41,619 bases of DNA from Geobacillus zalihae NBRC 101842 (GTDB lineage: Bacteria; Bacillota; Bacilli; Bacillales; Anoxybacillaceae): NCBI RefSeq assembly GCF_001544135.1, contig NZ_BCPV01000033.1:1-41619 (forward strand), read 5' to 3'. Within the stretch, counting starts at the first letter, position 1. Each line of letters opens with the position of its first letter. The position numbers and the translations under genes are program-made. Shown here piece by piece: positions 23,768-31,384 of this stretch. The notes beneath the pieces were generated by a model that made no database searches, was not told the DNA's origin, and saw only the letters and a list, made by a program, of their open reading frames with translations.

Positions 23768-24530
23768 CGAAGGAACGGCTGACGAGAAAATCGCTTTGCG
23801 CGGCATTGATCTGACGCTTGCCCCCGGCGATTTCGTCACCGTCATCGGCAGCAACGGCGCCGGCAAGTCCACGCTCATGAACATCATTTCCGGACGGCTG
23901 TCTCCTGATACCGGCGAAGTGTGGATCAACGGCCGCGATGTAACCGCGCTCAAGGAGCATGCGCGCGCCCGCTACATCGGCCGCGTCTTTCAAGACCCGA
24001 TGGCCGGCACCGCCCCGCATATGACGATTGAGGAAAATTTGGCGCTCGCCTACAACCGGACAAAGCGGCGCACGTTAAGCCTTGGCGTCACGAAGCAAAA
24101 GCGCGAGTGGTTTCGGGAAACGCTGCGAACGCTTCATTTAGGGCTTGAAGACCGGCTCGCCGCCAAAGTCGGACTTCTTTCCGGCGGGGAGCGGCAGGCG
24201 CTTTCCTTGTTGATGGCGACGTTTACAAAACCGGATGTGCTGTTGCTCGATGAACATACCGCCGCCCTTGATCCGGCGCGGGCGGAGTTGGTCACGGAGT
24301 TGACGAAGCAAATTGTTGAGCAGCACCGCCTGACGACGCTCATGGTGACGCACAACATGGAGCAGGCGATTCGCCTTGGCAACCGGTTGATCATGATGGA
24401 TGGCGGGCAAATCATTTTTGCCGCAGAAGGAAAGGAGAAAGAAGAGCTGACGGTCGAGCGGCTGCTTGAGGCATTCCAACGCATCCGCGGCAGCCAGTTT
24501 GCGAGCGACCGCGCCGTGCTCAGCTCATAA
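23733..24530 (+). CDS. ABC transporter ATP-binding protein, TrpZ-type
   Basis: ATPase of the importer, 265 residues. Walker A GSNGAGKST near residues 38-46, Q-loop VFQDPMAGTAP, signature LLSGGERQALSL, Walker B DVLLLDEHTAALDP (His after DE instead of the common Pro, as usual in this subfamily) and H-loop VTHNMEQA. The start is TTG 23733, preceded by GGAGAGGGGGG 6 bases upstream; this start is inside the permease gene, so translation is coupled. Third and last gene of the operon; a hairpin follows. Confidence 0.9.
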   Translation: MLELKRITKVFNEGTADEKIALRGIDLTLAPGDFVTVIGSNGAGKSTLMNIISGRLSPDTGEVWINGRDVTALKEHARARYIGRVFQDPMAGTAPHMTIEENLALAYNRTKRRTLSLGVTKQKREWFRETLRTLHLGLEDRLAAKVGLLSGGERQALSLLMATFTKPDVLLLDEHTAALDPARAELVTELTKQIVEQHRLTTLMVTHNMEQAIRLGNRLIMMDGGQIIFAAEGKEKEELTVERLLEAFQRIRGSQFASDRAVLSS

Positions 24531-24537
24531 AGGAAAT

Positions 24538-24568
24538 GAGGTGTCCTTCTTTGGCTGGGGGACACCTC
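24538..24568 (+). terminator. Hairpin after the ABC operon
   Basis: GAGGTGTCC pairs perfectly with GGACACCTC; the tail TTCTGTTC is weak. It stands between convergent genes and could serve both strands. Confidence 0.65.
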
Positions 24569-24586
24569 TTCTGTTCGGCCGGCCGG

Positions 24587-25450
24587 TCAGATATTTTGGG
24601 TTTCTCGCTGCGTCGCTTGTCGGTAGGCGGCTTGCAGCGCCTTCGTCACCGCCCCCGGCGCGCCGCTTCGGATCACCGTTTCGTCGACTTGAATAATCGG
24701 GATAATCGCTGACGTCGTGCTCGTTAAAAACAGTTCGTCCGCCTCCCTAAGGTCGTTGGTGGAAAACGCTTCTTCGACAAATGGAATGCCAAGCTCAGCG
24801 CAAAACTGCTTCACTTTCGTGCGGACGATGCCGTTTAAAATCCGTGCGGTGGCCGGATGGGTGTACACCGTTTCATTTTTGACAAGGAAAATGTTTGACG
24901 AGCTGCCTTCGGTTACGACGCCGTCGCGATGCAAAATCGCTTCAAACGCTCCGCGCTCAACCGCTTCTTGTTTCGCCAATACGTTGGGCAATAAGTTCAA
25001 GCTTTTAATGTAACAGTATTCCCAGCGGACATCTTTCGTCAAAATCGTGCGCACCCCATGTGTCATTTCCTCGGTTTTCCGCGCCATCGGCTGGATGTAG
25101 GCGTACAAGTTCGGCCGGTTTTCCGCCGGAAACGCATGGTTGCGCGGGAAGCTGCCGCGCGTCATTTGCAAATACAAAATCGCATCTTCCTGCACATCGT
25201 TGAGGCGGCGAAGCTCCTCAAGCTGTTCGATGAGCTCTTCGCAGCCAAACGGAACGGATAGGCGAATGGCGGCCGCTGAACGGTACAGCCGGTCAAGATG
25301 CTCGCGAAGCCAAACGTATATCCCGTTATATAAGCGGACGACTTCGTAGACGCCATCACCGAATTGCAAGCCGCGCTCTTCCATCGGGTACGTGACTTGT
25401 TCATAACGGAAAATGCCGCGGTCGGTTAATACATACGGTTTCACTGACAT
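24587..25450 (-). CDS. dat: D-amino acid aminotransferase (branched-chain-type fold IV)
   Basis: PLP fold-type IV transaminase; best fit is D-alanine aminotransferase, which makes D-glutamate from D-alanine and 2-oxoglutarate; a branched-chain or aminodeoxychorismate-lyase-like role cannot be excluded. 287 residues. ERGLQFGDGVYEVVRLYNG at about 26-43, the PLP Lys K149 in CYIKSLNLLPNVLAK, GVVTEGSSSNIFLV, and ELFLTSTTSAIIPI near residue 240. ATG 25450 has AAAGGAG 10 bases upstream; the frame runs open to 25480. Convergent with the ABC operon. Confidence 0.9.
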   Translation of the reverse strand: MSVKPYVLTDRGIFRYEQVTYPMEERGLQFGDGVYEVVRLYNGIYVWLREHLDRLYRSAAAIRLSVPFGCEELIEQLEELRRLNDVQEDAILYLQMTRGSFPRNHAFPAENRPNLYAYIQPMARKTEEMTHGVRTILTKDVRWEYCYIKSLNLLPNVLAKQEAVERGAFEAILHRDGVVTEGSSSNIFLVKNETVYTHPATARILNGIVRTKVKQFCAELGIPFVEEAFSTNDLREADELFLTSTTSAIIPIIQVDETVIRSGAPGAVTKALQAAYRQATQRETQNI

Positions 25451-25495
25451 GGACGTGCACTCCTTTTCTGTTGCCATCAATCATGAATCAGTTTG

Positions 25496-25504
25496 ATTAT
25501 ATCA
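25496..25504 (-). promoter_or_regulatory. Extended -10 promoter of dat (minus strand)
   Basis: The minus strand reads TGATATAAT, an extended -10 with a perfect TATAAT, 45 bases before the dat start. No good -35 is seen. Confidence 0.55.
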
Positions 25505-25612
25505 TAGATTGGCCTCTTTCTGCGTTTGTCTCGTGTTTGGCGTGAGCGGAAACAATGGATGGATGTTCGGGTTGCGAAATGAGACGAATTTTTAGATAAT
25601 AAAGTTATCAAT

Positions 25613-25733
25613 CTATATAAGTTGCAATAAAGATTTTCCGATTGTTCGATTCTGTTTTCCTTCATAACAAGTCATTTTGATAGAATGCAGCGGGCGCTCT
25701 ACTGGATGTAAAACAAAGTTTCAACTTATATAG
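25613..25733. repeat. 12-bp inverted repeat pair before azlC
   Basis: CTATATAAGTTG (25613-25624) and CAACTTATATAG (25722-25733) are exact reverse complements 97 bases apart, in an otherwise gene-free AT-rich stretch of about 250 bases. The right copy ends 20 bases before azlC. They may be paired operator half-sites, or the ends of a leader RNA fold. Confidence 0.6.
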
Positions 25734-25753
25734 TCAAATGGGGGGATGAATGA

Positions 25754-26470
25754 ATGGAAACGACATGGGCAGCCGGCAAGATGGCGCCGTTTCGCCAAGG
25801 GGTGCAAGCAGGAGCAGCGATTGCCATCGGCTACATGCCGATCGCGCTGGCGTTTGGGCTGCTCGCCAAGACAACCGGACTGACGTTCGCCGAGACCGTG
25901 CTCATGAGCATCGTCGTCTTCGCCGGCGCCTCGCAATATATCTCATTAAGTCTGCTTGCCGCTGGCACCGGGGTGTTTGAAATCGTGTTGACGACATTCG
26001 TATTGAACATTCGCCATTTTTTAATGTCGGCGTCCCTTAATGAAAAGGCTGAGCCGGACGCACTTTGGAAAAAAGCGCTGTACGCCTTTGGCATTACCGA
26101 TGAGACGTTTTCGGTGGCGGCGATGAAAGAAGGAACGATCAATGCCTCGTATATGTTTGGGCTCATTGCCATGGCGTATGGCAGCTGGGTCGTCAACTCG
26201 GGCATTGGTTATGCCGCTGGGTCCGGTTTGCCGGAAAGTTTGCAAGAAAGTATGTCCATTGCCTTGTATGCCATGTTTATCGGCTTGCTCGTTCCAGCGT
26301 TGAAAAAGCAGCGGAAAATCGTCTGGCTGGCGGGGCTGTCGGCTTTATTCAACTCGATCGGCACGTTTGCCCTTCACTTGTCGAAAGGCTGGTCGATCGT
26401 GTTGGCTACATTGTTGTCGGCCATCATCGTTCAATGGCTGACGAAGGAAGGGGGAAACGGCGGTGAATAG
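25754..26470 (+). CDS. azlC: Branched-chain amino acid exporter, large subunit AzlC
   Basis: Membrane protein of 238 residues of the AzlC/YgaZ family, which with AzlD exports branched-chain amino acids or analogues such as azaleucine. Family motifs: QGVQAGAAIAIGYMPIALAFGLLA near the start, FAGASQYISLSLL, LNIRHFLMSASL and FGITDETFSV. About six hydrophobic helices. ATG 25754 has GGGGGG 9 bases upstream. It overlaps azlD by 8 bases. No azlB-type Lrp regulator lies beside it. Confidence 0.95.
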   Translation: METTWAAGKMAPFRQGVQAGAAIAIGYMPIALAFGLLAKTTGLTFAETVLMSIVVFAGASQYISLSLLAAGTGVFEIVLTTFVLNIRHFLMSASLNEKAEPDALWKKALYAFGITDETFSVAAMKEGTINASYMFGLIAMAYGSWVVNSGIGYAAGSGLPESLQESMSIALYAMFIGLLVPALKKQRKIVWLAGLSALFNSIGTFALHLSKGWSIVLATLLSAIIVQWLTKEGGNGGE

Positions 26471-26768
26471 CGCGATCGTATGGATGATCATCGGCATGGG
26501 GATCGTGACGTATTTGCCGCGCCTGTTGCCGTTTGTGTTGCTCGGCGGCGTCGAGCTGCCGTCGTTTTGGCAAGGAGTGCTGAAAAATGTGCCGTATGCG
26601 GTGCTTGGGGCGCTCATTATTCCGGACGTTTTTTTCATCCAAGATGATCTTTCGTTCGGTGTCATCGGTTTTGTAGCGGCCGTCATCACCGCTTGGCTTG
26701 GGGCCAATGTCATGATCGTCGTGCTTGCGGCGGTTGCGGCGCTCAGCCTGTATTCGTTATTTGTTTAA
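26463..26768 (+). CDS. azlD: Branched-chain amino acid exporter, small subunit AzlD
   Basis: 101-residue membrane partner of AzlC with four hydrophobic helices; VTYLPRLLPFVLL and LKNVPYAVLGALIIPDVF are family motifs. Start is GTG 26463, inside the end of azlC, with GGAAGGGGG upstream. The stop is followed directly by a terminator. Confidence 0.92.
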   Translation: MNSAIVWMIIGMGIVTYLPRLLPFVLLGGVELPSFWQGVLKNVPYAVLGALIIPDVFFIQDDLSFGVIGFVAAVITAWLGANVMIVVLAAVAALSLYSLFV

Positions 26769-26803
26769 AAAGGGAAGCGGACATCGCTTCCTCTTTTCCT
26801 TTT
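26767..26803 (+). terminator. Terminator of azlCD
   Basis: GGAAGCG pairs with CGCTTCC across a 5-base loop, followed by TCTTTTCCTTTT. Confidence 0.8.
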
Positions 26804-26831
26804 GCGACAGGTATGCAAACTTGCTGCATGG

Positions 26832-27422
26832 TTATGACAATTCCTCCATAATCGCCTCGTATACCTCATCGACATGAAATCGAGATGTCCCCATGCCGAT
26901 TTGTTTGACGACACGCCCGTTGCGGCCAAGCAAGTAGGCGAGCGTCGTGTGTACGATCATGCCGTTGCCCGGGTCGCGGTATTGAAAGTGGAAGGCGTCC
27001 GCTACTTTTTTCGTGTCTGCTTCGCTGCCGCGCAAAAACACCCAACCTTGTCCGTCGCTCATGACTCCAAACGCATTGGCATATGTCTGCAGCTTTTCAT
27101 TCGTATCGCGCGCCGGGTCGATCGTGATCGTGATGAATTCCACCTTGCTCCCAAATACCCCGGCTTTTTTTAGGCGATCGCGCAGTTTTGCCATTTGTGC
27201 TGTCGTATTCGGACAAAGATCCGGACAGTTTGTATAAATAAACTCGACAAGCCGCACTTTCGGCGGAAGGTCGCCAAACTCGTATGATTTTCCCCATGCT
27301 GTTTCCATCGTCACGTCATTTGGAAGCCGCATCGTCGATGGCTGGTAGACAGCAAAGTACAGGATGCCGACGCTGATGCCGATGATGACAAGAGAGGCAG
27401 CTAACGTATACCATTTTTTCAC
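26832..27422 (-). CDS. SCO1/SenC-family copper chaperone
   Basis: Membrane-anchored thioredoxin-fold protein facing outside, which delivers copper to the CuA site of cytochrome c oxidase. 196 residues: an N-terminal membrane anchor (residues about 5-26), then the copper motif C66-P-D-L-C70 and the distal ligand H158 (VHTTLAYLL). GTG 27422 follows AGGAG by 9 bases. In B. subtilis the counterpart is ypmQ/scoA, located elsewhere, so its presence here is local to this lineage. The -10 region contains a 12-bp palindrome. Confidence 0.92.
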   Translation of the reverse strand: MKKWYTLAASLVIIGISVGILYFAVYQPSTMRLPNDVTMETAWGKSYEFGDLPPKVRLVEFIYTNCPDLCPNTTAQMAKLRDRLKKAGVFGSKVEFITITIDPARDTNEKLQTYANAFGVMSDGQGWVFLRGSEADTKKVADAFHFQYRDPGNGMIVHTTLAYLLGRNGRVVKQIGMGTSRFHVDEVYEAIMEELS

Positions 27423-27438
27423 TATTCATCACTCCTCA

Positions 27439-27452
27439 ATATGATCATATCA
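27439..27452 (-). promoter_or_regulatory. Palindrome over the sco -10 region
   Basis: ATATGATCATAT (27439-27450) is a perfect 12-bp palindrome. On the minus strand it forms TGATATGAT, an extended -10, about 20 bases before the start codon. Confidence 0.45.
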
Positions 27453-27532
27453 AAAAGATTAGCGAAAAAATCGCGATGTTTATGAACAATATGCGACTAT
27501 TTTCCCAATTAAAAAAAGTTTCAAAAAAAGGC

Positions 27533-27560
27533 TTGCACTTTTGTTTTTCTGTTATATAAT
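27533..27560 (+). promoter_or_regulatory. SigA promoter of aceA
   Basis: TTGCAC (27533-27538), 16 bases, TATAAT (27555-27560). I do not see a convincing CcpA cre box within the next 60 bases. Confidence 0.75.
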
Positions 27561-27615
27561 AAAATCGTAAATATAAACAATGTAATATAACAATAGAGAG
27601 ATGGGGGAAGGAAAA

Positions 27616-28902
27616 ATGGCGTCATTTGCTGAACGTGTCCGGCAATTAGAAGAAAGTTGGAAAAATGAGGAGCGCTGGAAAGGGATCGTCCGTCCGTACA
27701 GCGCGGAGGATGTCATTAAACTGCGCGGCTCGCTTGACATCGAGTATACGCTCGCTCGACGCGGGGCGGAAAAATTATGGAAGCTGCTTCATACAGAGGA
27801 TTACGTCGCGGCCCTTGGCGCGCTGACCGGAAATCAGGCGGTGCAGCAAGTGAAAGCAGGCTTGAAGGCGATTTATTTAAGCGGCTGGCAAGTGGCGGCC
27901 GACGCCAACCTCGCTGGACAGATGTATCCGGACCAAAGCCTGTATCCGTCCAACAGCGTTCCGCATGTCGTCAAGCGAATCAATCAAGCGTTGCAGCGCG
28001 CGGATCAAATTCAATACTTAGAAGGCAGCGGGGACGTGGACTACTTTGTGCCGATCGTCGCTGACGCTGAGGCGGGGTTCGGCGGCCAACTGAACGTCTT
28101 TGAGCTCATGAAGGCAATGATTGAAGCCGGAGCGGCTGGCGTCCATTTTGAAGACCAGCTGTCATCGGAGAAAAAATGCGGCCATTTAGGCGGCAAAGTG
28201 CTTTTGCCGACGCAAACGGCGATTCGCAACTTGATTGCGGCGCGGTTGGCCGCCGATGTCATGGGGGTTCCGACGGTGCTCATCGCACGCACCGACGCGA
28301 ACGCTGCTGACTTGATCACAAGCGACATCGACCCGCGCGATCAAGCGTTTATCACTGGAGAACGGACACCGGAAGGATTCTATCGCACAAGAGCCGGTTT
28401 GGATCAAGCGATCGCCCGCGGGCTTGCCTATGCGCCGTATGCCGACCTCATTTGGTGTGAGACGAGCGAGCCGAATTTGGATGAGGCGCGCCGGTTTGCC
28501 GAAGCGATTCATGAAAAATTCCCAGGCAAGCTGCTGGCGTACAACTGCTCGCCGTCGTTCAACTGGAAGAAAAAATTGGACGACGAAACGATCGCCAAAT
28601 TCCAGCAAGAGCTCGGCAAAATGGGATACAAGTTCCAATTTGTCACTTTGGCTGGCTTCCATGCGCTCAACTACAGCATGTTCGAACTGGCGCGCGGCTA
28701 CAAAGAGCGAGGCATGGCGGCGTATGCCGAGCTGCAGCAAGCGGAATTTGCCGCCGAGAAGTACGGCTACACGGCGACGCGCCATCAGCGCGAAGTCGGC
28801 ACGGGCTATTTCGACGAAGTCGCCCAAGTGATCTCTGGCGGCCAATCGTCAACAGTCGCTTTGAAAGGATCGACCGAAGAAGAACAGTTTACGACAGCTT
28901 AA
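27616..28902 (+). CDS. aceA: Isocitrate lyase
   Basis: Glyoxylate-shunt enzyme splitting isocitrate into succinate and glyoxylate. 428 residues with the signature K186-K-C188-G-H190 (catalytic Cys188), the upstream metal and substrate loop [10 protein letters not shown] and [13 protein letters not shown] later. ATG 27616 is chosen for the conserved start [23 protein letters not shown] and AAGGAAAA upstream; ATG 27601 would sit on the RBS. Malate synthase is not adjacent, so the shunt partner must be elsewhere. Monocistronic with a clear promoter and terminator. Confidence 0.97.
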   Translation: MASFAERVRQLEESWKNEERWKGIVRPYSAEDVIKLRGSLDIEYTLARRGAEKLWKLLHTEDYVAALGALTGNQAVQQVKAGLKAIYLSGWQVAADANLAGQMYPDQSLYPSNSVPHVVKRINQALQRADQIQYLEGSGDVDYFVPIVADAEAGFGGQLNVFELMKAMIEAGAAGVHFEDQLSSEKKCGHLGGKVLLPTQTAIRNLIAARLAADVMGVPTVLIARTDANAADLITSDIDPRDQAFITGERTPEGFYRTRAGLDQAIARGLAYAPYADLIWCETSEPNLDEARRFAEAIHEKFPGKLLAYNCSPSFNWKKKLDDETIAKFQQELGKMGYKFQFVTLAGFHALNYSMFELARGYKERGMAAYAELQQAEFAAEKYGYTATRHQREVGTGYFDEVAQVISGGQSSTVALKGSTEEEQFTTA

Positions 28903-28927
28903 TGCAAACCGATCACAAACGAAGACG

Positions 28928-28953
28928 AAAGCCCGGCGTGGCCGGGCTTTTTT
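28928..28953 (+). terminator. Terminator of aceA
   Basis: AAAGCCCGGC pairs with GCCGGGCTTT, followed by TTTT. Confidence 0.93.
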
Positions 28954-28955
28954 CG

Positions 28956-28986
28956 TGTATAAAAAGGAAAAAGATGGAGCATCCTA
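28956..28986 (+). promoter_or_regulatory. SigG-like promoter of the 64-aa protein
   Basis: TGTATA (28956-28961), 18 bases, CATCCTA (28980-28986) resembles the forespore SigG consensus TGAATA / CATACTA (5 of 6 and 6 of 7). No SigA -10 is better in this 55-base gap. Confidence 0.5.
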
Positions 28987-29008
28987 TAAGACATAGGGAG
29001 GCGATGTG

Positions 29009-29203
29009 ATGGAAAAGAATCAAGGCGACCTGCCGGAGCTGATGCCCGCTGAGTTTCGCGTCAGCACGGATCTTCATGTTGAGCAATGGTTGATGGATGA
29101 AGAGACGTATGCTGGCGACTCGGTCGGCGAGCATACCGCGTTGGAACAGGCGAATGAATATTTAGCGTCCAAAGAAATCGGTCAAACGTTTGAAAACTCT
29201 TAG
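29009..29203 (+). CDS. Small acidic protein, possibly forespore-expressed (64 aa)
   Basis: The ATG at 29009 has GGGAGG 7 bases upstream. The 64-residue product is acidic and soluble, with no membrane segment or cysteine. It reads LPELMPAEFRVSTDLHVEQWLMDEETYAGDS in its first half and EHTALEQANEYLASKEIGQTFENS at the end. I do not recognise the family. A SigG-like promoter and its own terminator mark it as a single-gene unit that may act in spores. Confidence 0.65.
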   Translation: MEKNQGDLPELMPAEFRVSTDLHVEQWLMDEETYAGDSVGEHTALEQANEYLASKEIGQTFENS

Positions 29204-29204
29204 A

Positions 29205-29234
29205 ACACCCATGACGATTGTCATGGGTTTTTTT
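29205..29234 (+). terminator. Terminator before comK
   Basis: ACCCATGAC pairs with GTCATGGGT across GATT/ATT-sized loop, followed by six T. Confidence 0.92.
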
Positions 29235-29323
29235 AATAGATTTTTTGCAAAATATAGAAAAATATAACTTCTGATGGTATGATAGGAGTAGTGGGTGAGT
29301 TGATTAAGAGAGGAGACGAACGG

Positions 29324-29857
29324 ATGAAAGTCAATGAATTCATTGTCTTGGAGCAATTCATCGTAAGCCGTTATACGATGGCGATTCTCCCATACTTTTT
29401 AAACAGCGATGTGTATGCGAAAGTCATTGAGGAGGACGGCGAATATATCATCAAACAAACGCCGATGGACATTATTAAACATAGTTGCGATTACTATGGA
29501 AGCAGCTTTCAAGGGAGAAAAGAAGGAACAAAAGCCGTCATTGGCATCACCCATAAAGCGCCGATCGCCATTGAACCAGCCAATGAAATTTACGTATTTC
29601 CAACCGCCTCTCCGCGTGACTCCCGCTGCGTTTGGCTCTCGCACATGCACGTTTATCGGTATGAGCCTGCCAAATATGAGCGGACCATCGTTTATTTCCG
29701 CAACGGAAAAAGCATATCCCTCGATGTTTCCTGCAAATCGTTCATCAACCAGTTATACCGAACGGCTCAACTGCGGACAAAATTATCCGAGCGGATGGAA
29801 GCGAGGGAGCGCAAACTCCAATACATATTTCGCATGCAGCAAGAAAAACAGAGTTAG
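29324..29857 (+). CDS. comK: Competence transcription factor ComK
   Basis: Master activator of genetic competence, 177 residues (B. subtilis 192). Recognisable stretches are YGSSFQGRKEGTKAVIGITHKAPI, NEIYVFPTASPRDSRCVWLSH (split), and SFINQLYRTAQLRTKLSERME. ATG 29324 has AGAGGAG 8 bases upstream. The promoter region has TATGAT (about 29277) without a fair -35, as expected for an activator-dependent promoter. I looked for the AAAA-N5-TTTT ComK boxes of an autoregulated comK and found no clean pair in the 90 bases upstream. In a Geobacillus the protein may be functional, but competence is not proven by this gene alone. Confidence 0.92.
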   Translation: MKVNEFIVLEQFIVSRYTMAILPYFLNSDVYAKVIEEDGEYIIKQTPMDIIKHSCDYYGSSFQGRKEGTKAVIGITHKAPIAIEPANEIYVFPTASPRDSRCVWLSHMHVYRYEPAKYERTIVYFRNGKSISLDVSCKSFINQLYRTAQLRTKLSERMEARERKLQYIFRMQQEKQS

Positions 29858-29959
29858 CTGAATAAATTGATAAAAATGGTTTTTCCTAAAGATGAGTTCA
29901 AATTAGGCGCCTGGACGTGTAAAATAAAGATATAAACGGCATTTGAATGGGGAATAGAC

Positions 29960-30583
29960 ATGGATATGGAAACAATCAAACAATGGTTCACGCTCGACAG
30001 CATCCTTTCCCTGCTCGAACAATACCGCTCTTTCGGCGTGCTTCCCGGCATCGCAGCGACGTTGCTTGAGTCGTTTTTTCCCATTTTGCCCATGTTCGTC
30101 TTCGTGATGGCGAACGCAGCGGCGTTTGGACTATGGAAAGGGTTTCTGATCTCTTGGCTAGGCGCTTCACTTGGCTCGCTCATCGTGTTTTGGCTGACGC
30201 GGAAAGTGGGGCAGAAGCGTTTTTTTCACTTTGTCCGCCGCCACCCGAAAGTGCGGCAGTTTATGCATTGGATTGAGCGACACGGATTTGGTCCGCTGTT
30301 TTTGTTGTATTGCTTTCCGTTCACCCCATCGGCGCTTGTCAATATTGTTGCCGGACTGTCGCGCATCAGCCGCCAGCAGTTTGTATTGGCGGTGCTGCTA
30401 GGAAAGATGATCATGGTGTTTACCATCAGTTTTATCGGCTATGACTTGAAGGCGCTCATCCGTCAGCCGCTGCGCACGGCGATGATCGCCGCAGTCGTTC
30501 TGTTGCTTTGGTACGCCGGAAAACGGGTGGAAGCGCGATTTTCGTTGACGGAAGAACAAGGCGGCGAGGAGGGCGGGGAGTGA
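29960..30583 (+). CDS. yhjE: DedA/TVP38 (VTT domain) membrane protein YhjE
   Basis: 207-residue membrane protein of the TVP38/TMEM64 (VTT) superfamily, related to lipid scramblase or transport proteins. Features: ESFFPILPMFVFVMANAAAFG, then WLGASLGSLIVFWLTRKVG (the G-x-x-x-G helix), and FPFTPSALVNIVAGLSRI. About five hydrophobic segments, with a short acidic tail ending EEQGGEEGGE. ATG 29960 has GGGGAA 8 bases upstream. The stop overlaps the GTG start of sipV, so the two form an operon. Confidence 0.9.
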   Translation: MDMETIKQWFTLDSILSLLEQYRSFGVLPGIAATLLESFFPILPMFVFVMANAAAFGLWKGFLISWLGASLGSLIVFWLTRKVGQKRFFHFVRRHPKVRQFMHWIERHGFGPLFLLYCFPFTPSALVNIVAGLSRISRQQFVLAVLLGKMIMVFTISFIGYDLKALIRQPLRTAMIAAVVLLLWYAGKRVEARFSLTEEQGGEEGGE

Positions 30584-31128
30584 CCAAGCAAAAAGAAAAA
30601 CGAGGCCGCCGATGGCCATGGTTTGTTGCCGTTTGTGTTGTCGCCACGCTTCGGTTGTTCGTGTTCAGCAATTACGTGGTGGAAGGAAAATCGATGATGC
30701 CGACGCTGGAGAGCGGCAATTTGCTGATCGTCAATAAGCTTTCCTACGACATCGGGCCTATTCGCCGGTTCGACATTATCGTTTTTCACGCCAACAAAAA
30801 GGAAGATTACGTCAAGCGGGTTATCGGCCTGCCTGGCGATCGGATCGCGTACAAAAATGACATCTTGTATGTCAACGGAAAAAAAGTTGACGAACCGTAT
30901 TTGCGCCCGTATAAGCAAAAGCTGCTTGACGGCAGGCTGACCGGGGATTTTACGCTTGAGGAGGTGACCGGGAAAACACGGGTGCCTCCCGGCTGCATTT
31001 TCGTTCTTGGCGACAACCGGCTTAGCAGCTGGGACAGCCGCCATTTTGGGTTTGTCAAAATCAACCAAATTGTCGGCAAGGTGGACTTTCGCTACTGGCC
31101 GTTTAAACAGTTCGCCTTTCAATTTTAA
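30580..31128 (+). CDS. sipV: Type I signal peptidase SipV
   Basis: Membrane-bound Ser/Lys protease that removes signal peptides of secreted proteins. 182 residues. A basic N-terminus (TKQKEKRGRRW) precedes one membrane anchor (residues about 13-30), catalytic Ser38 in VVEGKSMMPTLE, catalytic Lys79 in DYVKRVIGLPGD and GDNRLSSWDSRHFG. GTG 30580 follows GGAGGGCGGGG and overlaps the yhjE stop; the longer frame starting at 30508 runs through yhjE and is not used. The order yhjE-sipV is as in B. subtilis. Confidence 0.93.
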   Translation: MTKQKEKRGRRWPWFVAVCVVATLRLFVFSNYVVEGKSMMPTLESGNLLIVNKLSYDIGPIRRFDIIVFHANKKEDYVKRVIGLPGDRIAYKNDILYVNGKKVDEPYLRPYKQKLLDGRLTGDFTLEEVTGKTRVPPGCIFVLGDNRLSSWDSRHFGFVKINQIVGKVDFRYWPFKQFAFQF

Positions 31129-31262
31129 CCTTAATCTCGAAAGAAGTCTTCCGCTTCTATAACGAAGTGAAGCTTCAGAGACCAATAAATGGATCCTTCG
31201 AAGCGAGGTTGTTCAGTCGTCCGACAGTCGCTGACATGTCGGCTGGATCCACAAAAAGAAAC

Positions 31263-31276
31263 AAACGTTAACGTTT
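31263..31276. promoter_or_regulatory. 14-bp perfect palindrome upstream of addBA
   Basis: AAACGTTAACGTTT reads the same on both strands, about 110 bases before addB. Possible operator; regulator unknown. Confidence 0.45.
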
Positions 31277-31330
31277 CAGATTGCCTCTATATAACCCGCG
31301 GCCGGAAGGGCGTTTTTTTCTTCCCAAAAG

Positions 31331-31344
31331 CGAACATACGTGCT
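31331..31344 (+). promoter_or_regulatory. LexA-like (SOS) box before addBA
   Basis: CGAACATACGTGCT matches 12 of 14 positions of the Bacillus LexA/DinR consensus CGAACRNRYGTTYC. It overlaps TAAAAT (31344-31349), a possible -10, and ends 40 bases before addB. Confidence 0.5.
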
Positions 31345-31384
31345 AAAATAAAACAAATAAAGGAAACGAATGGTGGTGGATACA

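Larger units (their letters stand above)
31129..31384. other. Gene-free stretch between sipV and addB
   Basis: About 255 bases without a supported ORF. It holds small hairpins (CCGACA/TGTCGG near 31218-31242), two GGATCC sites 60 bases apart, the 14-bp palindrome at 31263-31276, TATATA near 31291, and the LexA-like box at 31331-31344. A sequence such as GAAGGGCGTTTTTTTC near 31310 could be a weak terminator. Confidence 0.5.

Noticed and set aside
27561-27615. CcpA cre site before aceA
   Set aside because: No match to the WTGNAANCGNWNNCW pattern around the promoter.
29235-29323. ComK autoregulatory boxes (AAAA-N5-TTTT) before comK
   Set aside because: A-rich and T-rich runs occur, but no correctly spaced pair.
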